Shown here piece by piece: positions 1 to 6,129 of a DNA stretch of 6,129 bases. Source of the DNA: Flavobacteriaceae bacterium. GTDB lineage: Bacteria; Bacteroidota; Bacteroidia; Flavobacteriales; Flavobacteriaceae. The notes beneath the pieces were generated by a model. It was not told the origin of the DNA, made no database searches, and saw only the letters and a program-made list of their open reading frames with translations. The stretch spans positions 1-6,129 of the forward strand of contig JALWYP010000248.1 in assembly GCA_026992695.1 (NCBI GenBank). The letters run 5' to 3'. The position numbers were made by a program, and so were the translations under genes. How positions within the stretch are numbered: the stretch's first letter is position 1; the number at the start of each line of letters is the position of its first letter.

Positions 1-112
1 TTGAATTTTTCAAACCAGGATTCAGCACTTCCAAAATTTCGTTAGATTCCGTTAGTAACTCCCCTTGAAATTTTTGAAAATTCCACAAATAATGTAGAAA
101 ATCTTCTTTCAT
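1..112 (-). CDS. DUF2851 family protein, N-terminal fragment (runs off left edge)
   Basis: The reading frame starts at ATG (112-110) and stays open for 37 codons to base 2, where the window ends. The predicted start, MKEDFLHYLWNFQKF, closely matches the remembered N-terminus of the DUF2851 family (typically M-x-E-D-F-L-H-Y-x-W-K-x-x-K-F), which is widespread in Bacteroidota and usually about 420 residues long. The next part (residues 16-37, with ILEVLNPGLKNS) fits the stretch that in the family leads into an N/S-GPDFFNA motif, which would lie just outside the window. The function of DUF2851 proteins is unknown; I assign none. The gene is separated by 281 bases from its upstream neighbour, so it probably has its own promoter, although I could not find a convincing one. 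The call rests on a short N-terminal match, so the family is likely but not certain. Confidence 0.72.
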   Translation of the reverse strand, partial: MKEDFLHYLWNFQKFQGELLTESNEILEVLNPGLKNS

Positions 113-393
113 CTGTTCATTAATTTGTAATTATACCAAATACGAATTCAATTTAGTTCATCCTACAGCTATCAGATTTCTCATTGAACTGTTTTTATTC
201 TATATCGGTATTAACCATTCTAAAATATAAACTAGTTTTTGGCTGATTTATAATAAGAATTGGTATTATTTGATTTAAAAGAAATTCCAAATTTTATAAC
301 CTTTCGGAATTACTTCATTTTCGTATATAACAATATGTTATGTGGGGAGTTTCAGTTACTAAATTTAGGTAAATTAATTGGATTTACCAAACG
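113..393. other. AT-rich intergenic gap
   Basis: This 281-base stretch lies downstream of the YwqK-like gene and upstream of the DUF2851 gene. No reading frame in it looks coding, and I see no tRNA or recognisable RNA fold. It contains a 7-base inverted repeat just after the YwqK-like stop (368-388), a second small AT-only inverted repeat (327-332 with 336-341, ATAACA/TGTTAT), and a loose GGAATT inverted pair (283-288 with 306-311). The DUF2851 promoter should be in the left part, but no clean TAnnTTTG box is present; the nearest resemblance is CGTATTTG on the minus strand around 137-144. Confidence 0.6.
368..388 (-). terminator. Candidate terminator hairpin after the YwqK-like gene
   Basis: An inverted repeat GGTAAAT (368-374) and ATTTACC (382-388) with a 7-base loop begins 5 bases beyond the TAA stop (396-394) of the YwqK-like gene. 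On the transcript side it is followed by the weak tract TAAATTT rather than a clean U run. Position favours a transcription end point for the pyrG-yidC-YwqK side; the poor U tract and only two or three G:C pairs make it marginal. Confidence 0.4.
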
Positions 394-1095
394 TTAATCG
401 TTCTTCATTTTTTTTAAAGGCTTAGGGAAACGTTCTTCATTAATGAGTTTTCCTCCTTTGTAATACCGCCATAAACCATGTTTGCGCCCGTCTTTATAAG
501 TTCCTTCAATAATTAAATTACCATCTGCATCGTAATATTTTGCATTTCCTTGCAATGTATCATCTTTATAAAAAAATTGTTTTAGCAACACACCTTGTGG
601 AGAATAGTATTTTTCGATTCCATTTTTTTTGCCGTTTAGGTAATGGGTTTCTTGTGTAACAACTTGGTTAGGATAATAGGTTATTTTTAAACCTTCTAGA
701 AGACCATTTGTGTAATTTTCTTCAGATAAAAGTGTTTTTCCGTCTTTATGAAAATAAACCCACTTCCCTATTCGTCTCTTACCTACCATTTGTCCTTTGC
801 TAATGGGTATTCCTTTTTTTGTAAGAAAAGTTACTTGAGCAATCGAGTCGTTTTCAGAAAACTTTTTTAAAGCAATGGGTTGTTCTTTACACGTTTCGCA
901 ATAAAATTTAAACTCACCTATTTCTTTTCCGTGATTAAAAGTACCTTGGTAGCGTAATTGAGTAGTGTTAGGATAATATTTTTGCCACAAACCATGTCTT
1001 TTTCCATTTTCGTCAAACCGGTTTACTTTATCTTGTGCCAACAGCGGTTTAGAAAAAAATACAATGACTATAAGAAATACAAGATTGGTTTTCAT
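394..1095 (-). CDS. Secreted YwqK-like protein with MORN-type repeats
   Basis: This 233-residue protein begins with a clear signal peptide (residues 1-20, hydrophobic NLVFLIVIVFF, probable cut after LLA before Q21), so it is exported. There is no lipobox cysteine. The mature part is a chain of about seven repeats of roughly 23 residues with the MORN_2/YwqK pattern, G-K-x-x-G-x-W-x-Y-Y...G-x-L...x-Y: about 31-53, 56-80 (degenerate), 105-128, 130-152, 154-176, 177-200 and 201-223. The second repeat carries a C66-x-x-C69 pair, the only cysteines in the protein. The ATG at 1095 is chosen over an in-frame TTG three codons upstream, because it gives a normal signal peptide. It lies 51 bases after yidC in the same direction. 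Databases often label such proteins 'toxin-antitoxin system YwqK family antitoxin', but there is no toxin partner here and it is secreted, so I do not use that name. A role in the envelope or outside the cell is inference only. Confidence 0.85.
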   Translation of the reverse strand: MKTNLVFLIVIVFFSKPLLAQDKVNRFDENGKRHGLWQKYYPNTTQLRYQGTFNHGKEIGEFKFYCETCKEQPIALKKFSENDSIAQVTFLTKKGIPISKGQMVGKRRIGKWVYFHKDGKTLLSEENYTNGLLEGLKITYYPNQVVTQETHYLNGKKNGIEKYYSPQGVLLKQFFYKDDTLQGNAKYYDADGNLIIEGTYKDGRKHGLWRYYKGGKLINEERFPKPLKKMKND

Positions 1096-1120
1096 TTTGT
1101 ACAAGTTTTAGTAACTAGGT

Positions 1121-1128
1121 CAAAAATA
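1121..1128 (-). promoter_or_regulatory. Possible promoter -7 box for the YwqK-like gene
   Basis: On the minus strand this reads TATTTTTG, a match to the Bacteroidota sigma factor -7 consensus TAnnTTTG, 25 bases before the ATG at 1095. No TTG is present at the expected distance upstream, and the box sits in the loop of a 4-base inverted repeat (GGTC 1118-1121 / GACC 1130-1133). In an AT-rich genome such a match can arise by chance, so read-through from yidC remains equally likely. Confidence 0.27.
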
Positions 1129-1146
1129 AGACCAAAAAAAGAGGAT

Positions 1147-3042
1147 TTATTTTCGCTTTTTTTGCTGTTTCTTTTGTTCTTCGGCTTGCTCCATCATTTC
1201 TGCCATTTTTCGTTGAAAACGATTTTGTTTCTTAGGTTTTTTCTTATTTTCCTGAATTTTGGCATGAATCTTATCTTCATCAATTATAAAATATTTTATA
1301 ACAAGCATAATACCAATGGTAAGTACATTTGCAACAAAATAATACAACGATAGACCACTTGCATAATTGTTAAAGAAAACCAACATCATAAGCGGTGAGA
1401 GATACATCATAAATTTCATGTTAGGCATACCGGGTTGCTGATTTTGTTGCATGGTTTGCCCTGTCGTCATCATCATATAAATAAAGATAGCAATAGATGC
1501 TAAAATTGGAAACAAACTTACATGATCGCCGTACAACGGAATATGAAACGGTAACTTTGCAACTTCATCGAAACTAGACAAATCATCTGCCCATAAAAAG
1601 CTTTTTTGGCGTAAATCGAATGCACTTGGAAAAAATGTAAACAAAGCGTAAAACACCGGAATTTGTAATAGTGCCGGTAAGCAACCCTTGAGCGGACTGG
1701 CACCTGCAATGTTTTGCAACTTCATGGTTTCTTGTTGCAGTTTTATTTTATTGTCTTTGTATTTCTCTTTTAATTCGTCTAATTCCGGTTTTAAAACCTT
1801 CATTTTTGCTTGTGCTACATACTGCTTGTATTGTACCGGAGAAAGTAATAACTTTATAATTATTGTTAAAAAGATAATAGCAATTCCTGCGGGTAAAAAT
1901 CCGGTTAAGAAAGAAAATAGCGGAATAATAAAATGTTTGTTAATTAAACCAAAAATTCCCCATCCCATGGGCATGGCTTCATCTAAATTACGGTCGTATT
2001 TTTTAAATATTTTGTAATCGGTAGGACCGTAATACATATTCATTGTATAGTTTAAACCTCCTCCTTTTGGTTCAAGCAATAATTTGGCTTCGTATAATTT
2101 TGTATAAACAGTATCTGTTTCTTCGTTTTTTACAAGATTTTTTGAACTTAGTTTGGCTTCTTTAAAAGGAATATCGGTTAACAACATCGAACTAAAAAAG
2201 TGTTGTCTAAAATTTATCCAATCTACATCGGTTACGCTTTCTTCATCATCGCCTGTTGGTGATAATTTATCTACTTTTCCGTCTTCGTGTTCGTAGGTTA
2301 AGCGCGTATATCTATTTTCATAAGTAATACTTTTAGAGTGTCTAAAGCCTTTAAGTTTCCAATCCATATAGATTGGTTGAGCTGTATTAATAACATTTTC
2401 TACGCCTTGTGTTTTTACGCTAAAGCCTAACATATAATCGTTAGGAATCAACTCGTACCGGTATTCAATATAAGCATTATCTGATGCTTTTAATTTCATA
2501 GAGAGTACCGTATTGGCTCCGTTTTTAGAAATTGAAGGCGAAAAAAACAAGTCTTTAGAATGTAGTGTTCTGTTTTCGGAAGTGAATTCTAGATCTAAAT
2601 ACGAATTCCCATCTTTTATAAGATAAACGGGCTCACCAGTATAAATGGTATGCTGTTTTAGTTTTGCCTCTACAATGTATCCTCCTTTGTTACTAACCTT
2701 TAGTTGAAGGACTTCATTTTCGATTGTAGTAATTTCTTCTTTAGCAGAAGGTAATGTTGCCGAATAGGCAAATGATCCTAATTTATTTTTAAGCTTTTCA
2801 ATAGCTAACGAATCGGTAGGATTTGCAATTGCCAACTCTTCTGAAGCCTCTTCAATAGGTAAATCTTGAGTTGTTTCTTCTTTATCCTTTTTATTTTCTA
2901 GTTGTTCTGTTTTTTGTTTTTCAGCTTTTTGAGCTTCTAACTCTTCTGGAGTAGGTTGGTTTTGCCAAAGCATAAACAACAATATCCCTCCAATCAAAAC
3001 AAATCCGATAATGGTATTGAGGTCTAATTTTTTTTCTTCCAT
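1147..3042 (-). CDS. yidC: Membrane protein insertase YidC
   Basis: YidC (Oxa1/Alb3 family) inserts and folds inner-membrane proteins, alone or with SecYEG. At 631 residues it has the usual Bacteroidota length. Order seen: a first membrane helix (residues 10-26), a highly charged linker (33-70), a large periplasmic P1 domain (about 90-345), and the conserved 60KD_IMP core (about 360-590) with helices near 370-400, 455-472, 508-526 and two between 544 and 588. Diagnostic stretches are ASPLKGCLPALLQIPVFYALF (449-468, given in part) and FPSAFDLRQKSFLWADDLSS (471-490). In the second helix, at LTIIIKLLLSP, Lys397 occupies the place of the groove arginine of E. coli (R366); I believe lysine is common in this phylum. 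The tail (590-631) is strongly basic, as in YidC proteins that contact the ribosome through it. The start is ATG at 3042. It follows pyrG by 78 bases, an arrangement commonly seen in Bacteroidota. Confidence 0.98.
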   Translation of the reverse strand: MEEKKLDLNTIIGFVLIGGILLFMLWQNQPTPEELEAQKAEKQKTEQLENKKDKEETTQDLPIEEASEELAIANPTDSLAIEKLKNKLGSFAYSATLPSAKEEITTIENEVLQLKVSNKGGYIVEAKLKQHTIYTGEPVYLIKDGNSYLDLEFTSENRTLHSKDLFFSPSISKNGANTVLSMKLKASDNAYIEYRYELIPNDYMLGFSVKTQGVENVINTAQPIYMDWKLKGFRHSKSITYENRYTRLTYEHEDGKVDKLSPTGDDEESVTDVDWINFRQHFFSSMLLTDIPFKEAKLSSKNLVKNEETDTVYTKLYEAKLLLEPKGGGLNYTMNMYYGPTDYKIFKKYDRNLDEAMPMGWGIFGLINKHFIIPLFSFLTGFLPAGIAIIFLTIIIKLLLSPVQYKQYVAQAKMKVLKPELDELKEKYKDNKIKLQQETMKLQNIAGASPLKGCLPALLQIPVFYALFTFFPSAFDLRQKSFLWADDLSSFDEVAKLPFHIPLYGDHVSLFPILASIAIFIYMMMTTGQTMQQNQQPGMPNMKFMMYLSPLMMLVFFNNYASGLSLYYFVANVLTIGIMLVIKYFIIDEDKIHAKIQENKKKPKKQNRFQRKMAEMMEQAEEQKKQQKKRK

Positions 3043-3050
3043 GTGATGAT

Positions 3051-3064
3051 ACCCTTTTTTGGGT
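3051..3064 (-). repeat. Short inverted repeat in the yidC leader
   Basis: On the minus strand ACCC-AAAAAA-GGGT forms a 4-base stem with a 6-base loop, ending 8 bases before the yidC ATG. The AAAAGGG inside it is the only purine-rich, Shine-Dalgarno-like stretch in front of yidC. A 4-base stem is weak, so folding in the cell is doubtful. Confidence 0.25.
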
Positions 3065-3120
3065 GATTTATTCTTTTACAAATAGCTTTCCGTGTTTCCG
3101 AAAAGTGTCAAATTGTCTTG

Positions 3121-4805
<1,685 letters not shown>

Positions 4806-4848
4806 ATATGTAATAAAGTTTTTGACTTGTATATTTTGGCTTGATATT

Positions 4849-5088
4849 TTATTTTTTAACCAATTTTTGAAGCAAGTTTTCTAATCCGTTTATTTTAATT
4901 TCGTACATTTCTTTCATCATTAGCCCTAATTTGCCATTCGGAAACCCTTTTTGAGAAAACCAAGTGTAGTAATATTCAGGAATGTCTAACAGACGGTAGT
5001 TTTTGTATTTACCAAATGGCATTTTATAGTTTGCCAGCTCTACTAAATGATTGGCATTGAGTTGAGGTGTACTATCGCCATTTTTCAT
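4849..5088 (-). CDS. DUF3820 family protein
   Basis: This 79-residue, probably cytoplasmic protein (no signal peptide or membrane helix) carries the hallmark DUF3820 blocks: MPFGKYKNYRLLDIPE (23-38), YTWFSQKGFPNGKLG (41-55) and MYEIKINGLENLL (61-73). The family also appears under the name 'putative quorum-sensing-regulated virulence factor', but its biochemical role is unknown and that name should not be read as a function here. The ATG at 5088 is chosen: the frame stays open upstream to an ATG at 5187, but that extension is a low-complexity K/T/N stretch lying wholly inside the DUF922 gene and is not part of the family. The start overlaps the end of the DUF922 gene by 17 bases in a different frame, so the two are very likely co-transcribed and perhaps translationally coupled. 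Confidence 0.88.
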   Translation of the reverse strand: MKNGDSTPQLNANHLVELANYKMPFGKYKNYRLLDIPEYYYTWFSQKGFPNGKLGLMMKEMYEIKINGLENLLQKLVKK

Positions 5089-5602
5089 ACGCTTTGAGTT
5101 GTTGGGCAACATAGGCTTCCCATTGTTTTTCTTTCTCGTGGTTTTTAGAGTGGTTGGTTTCGGCATCAAACTTATCTTGCATGGCACGACGACTAATTTC
5201 GGTCTTATTGTAAAGAGTGTTCATTTCATTTTTAATATTTTTAGAAAACGAATACGCTTGGATGCTTTTTTTTAAAATTCGAGCATGTAATTCTGAAATA
5301 TCAAAATGAACCTGTTCGTGTTGTAATATGTAGGGTGTAACTTCTTTAGGATTGTACCAAGATTCTAACGGATAAAAATTACTACTAACCGAAGTTTCAT
5401 ACTGCATCTTACCTTCTGAAAATGTAAAGGAATAAGAAAAGGAAATTCCTGAGCTTGTACTTGCCACAAAATCGTTTTGAGGTTTTTGTTCGGCTTTAAA
5501 ATCTGCCCAAGTGAGTTTTCGGTTTTCTTGCCAAGTAATTTTTTCATTTACAGGAAAATGAAACAAAAACAAATAAATAAACACCGTAACTAATAACTTC
5601 AT
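5072..5602 (-). CDS. DUF922 family predicted secreted zinc protease
   Basis: The 176-residue protein starts with a hydrophobic segment (residues 2-17, LLVTVFIYLFLFHF) that looks like a signal peptide or an N-terminal anchor without a lipobox. Next comes RKLTWADFKAEQ (28-39) and ASTSSGISFSYSF (47-59), the typical opening of DUF922 proteins. The central motif is HEQVHFDISELHAR (95-108), which includes the HExxH zinc-protease signature with His95, Glu96 and His99; the third metal ligand is not certain (Glu104, His106 or a residue in the later FDAETNHS, 145-152, are candidates). The terminal FDAETNHS...W161 block also matches the family. Relatives are annotated as predicted secreted Zn-dependent proteases; to my knowledge the substrate is unknown. 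The start is ATG at 5602, 35 bases after the stop of the upstream envelope gene. Activity is inferred from the motif only. Confidence 0.85.
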   Translation of the reverse strand: MKLLVTVFIYLFLFHFPVNEKITWQENRKLTWADFKAEQKPQNDFVASTSSGISFSYSFTFSEGKMQYETSVSSNFYPLESWYNPKEVTPYILQHEQVHFDISELHARILKKSIQAYSFSKNIKNEMNTLYNKTEISRRAMQDKFDAETNHSKNHEKEKQWEAYVAQQLKAYEKWR

Positions 5603-5615
5603 AAAAACCTAACGT

Positions 5616-5639
5616 AAAAAAAACTTAATTATTTTTTTT
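5616..5639 (-). terminator. A8/T8 inverted tract between envelope gene and DUF922 gene
   Basis: Just at the stop of the upstream gene the transcript strand reads eight A, an 8-base spacer and eight T. It could pair as an A:U-only stem or act as a weak pause site, but with no G:C pair it is a poor terminator and the 35-base gap argues for read-through into the DUF922 gene. Confidence 0.18.
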
Positions 5640-6129
5640 ATTGAATTACTTCAATACTTAAATCCGGATTGTACTTTAAGATATAACAAGCTTCATTTTG
5701 GTATCCGGTAAACATCTTTTTGGTGTATTTAAATTTGTTCTCGATATATTGAGTTGGGTATTTGTAAGCATCGTAAATGGTATTGGCAACCGATAGCCGT
5801 AACAACACGTCATACATTACATCAAAACCGCGTACGGCATACCGATTTGGCAACACACCATATTTATTTTTATAACTTGCAATAAATGAGTTTACATCTT
5901 TATGATCGTAGGGTTTTTGAACCGATGGAAAAGTAAAGTTTAGGTTTCCTAAATGCATGTTAGAAATGTCATGGTAATCGTATTCCTTGTTTTTTTCAAG
6001 TGTAAATAAACGTATTTTCTTTGTTTTAGGTATTCCGTTTAACAACCCAATTACGTTACTTAATATTACCGGATTTGTTGTTTCTAAAATCACCCAATTT
6101 GGTTTTGTTTCATCTATTATATTCTCAAT
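5638..6129 (-). CDS. LysM/periplasmic-binding-fold envelope protein, C-terminal fragment
   Basis: The frame is open from the right edge to the TAA at 5640-5638, giving 163 residues with no start in the window; the GTG at 6093 is internal, since sequence upstream of it (ENIIDETKPNW, then VILETT) continues the fold. The fragment resembles the second lobe of type 1 periplasmic-binding proteins: a VILETTNP strand, a KIRLFTL strand, then YKNKYGVLPNRYAVRGFDVMYDVLLRL, the same layout as the leucine/amide-binding family. In flavobacteria I recall this ending from proteins annotated 'LysM peptidoglycan-binding domain-containing protein' or 'amino acid ABC transporter substrate-binding protein', often coded near guaA and pyrG. 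The LysM part, if present, would be beyond the right edge and cannot be seen. No transporter genes are present in the window, so a role in envelope or peptidoglycan biology is more likely than solute import, but this is inference. Confidence 0.78.
   Translation of the reverse strand: MENIIDETKPNWVILETTNPVILSNVIGLLNGIPKTKKIRLFTLEKNKEYDYHDISNMHLGNLNFTFPSVQKPYDHKDVNSFIASYKNKYGVLPNRYAVRGFDVMYDVLLRLSVANTIYDAYKYPTQYIENKFKYTKKMFTGYQNEACYILKYNPDLSIEVIQ

Noticed and set aside
1096..1104. TTG start for the YwqK-like protein three codons upstream
   Set aside because: The ATG at 1095 gives a standard MKTNL signal peptide start; nothing favours TTG.
958..1353. Plus-strand open frame of 131 codons
   Set aside because: It lies antisense across the ends of the YwqK-like gene and yidC, has a phenylalanine/leucine-rich composition from AT-rich reverse reading, and resembles no known protein.
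1518..1709. Minus-strand open frame of 63 codons
   Set aside because: It lies inside yidC in another frame and has no independent support.
1688..2017. Plus-strand open frame of 109 codons
   Set aside because: It lies entirely antisense to the conserved core of yidC; shadow frame.
3084..3114. TTTGACA ... CTATTTG as a yidC promoter
   Set aside because: The -7 element reads GCTATTTG, missing the conserved TA of TAnnTTTG, and no E. coli-type -10 lies 17 bases from TTGACA, so it is noted but not called as a feature.
4816..4828. AAGT-TTTTG-ACTT hairpin after the DUF3820 gene
   Set aside because: It is a 4-base stem with a single G:C pair and no U tract, too weak to call a terminator.
5089..5187. 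N-terminal extension of the DUF3820 protein to an ATG at 5187
   Set aside because: The extra 33 residues are low complexity, overlap the DUF922 coding sequence completely, and precede the region where the family match begins.
5365..5547. Minus-strand open frame of 60 codons
   Set aside because: It lies inside the DUF922 gene in another frame; shadow frame.

Overview
This is an ordinary, low-GC chromosomal window from a Bacteroidota bacterium, most likely a member of the Flavobacteriaceae. Four things point there: a CTP synthase and a YidC insertase of clearly Bacteroidota type, genes for DUF2851, DUF922 and LysM/periplasmic-binding proteins that are typical of flavobacteria, a pyrG promoter with the Bacteroidota TAnnTTTG box, and no consistent Shine-Dalgarno sequences. 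The genus cannot be fixed from the sequence.

Every gene found lies on the minus strand, so the window reads right to left. At 6129-5638 is the C-terminal end of a cell-envelope protein with a type 1 periplasmic-binding fold (the family usually carries LysM repeats; its start is outside the window). Next come a small secreted DUF922 protein with an HEQVH zinc-protease motif (5602-5072) and a 79-residue DUF3820 protein (5088-4849) whose start overlaps the DUF922 end by 17 bases. A 96-base gap holding a good pyrG promoter and a 13-base tandem direct repeat precedes pyrG (4752-3121). Then follow yidC (3042-1147), a secreted protein of MORN-type (YwqK-like) repeats (1095-394), a 281-base AT-rich gap with a candidate terminator, and the first 37 codons of a DUF2851 gene (112-1), which runs off the left edge.

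Functionally this is housekeeping: pyrG makes CTP for nucleic-acid and phospholipid synthesis, yidC inserts inner-membrane proteins, and the flanking genes are envelope or secreted proteins of poorly known role. pyrG, yidC and the YwqK-like gene have short gaps (78 and 51 bases) and may be co-transcribed; the upstream trio forms another likely unit. I found no mobile element, CRISPR array, RNA gene or defence system, and no evidence of a new multi-gene system. The points most worth following up are the DUF922-DUF3820 overlap, the repeat in the pyrG promoter, a CxxC pair inserted in the MORN-repeat protein, and the short DUF2851 start at the left edge.
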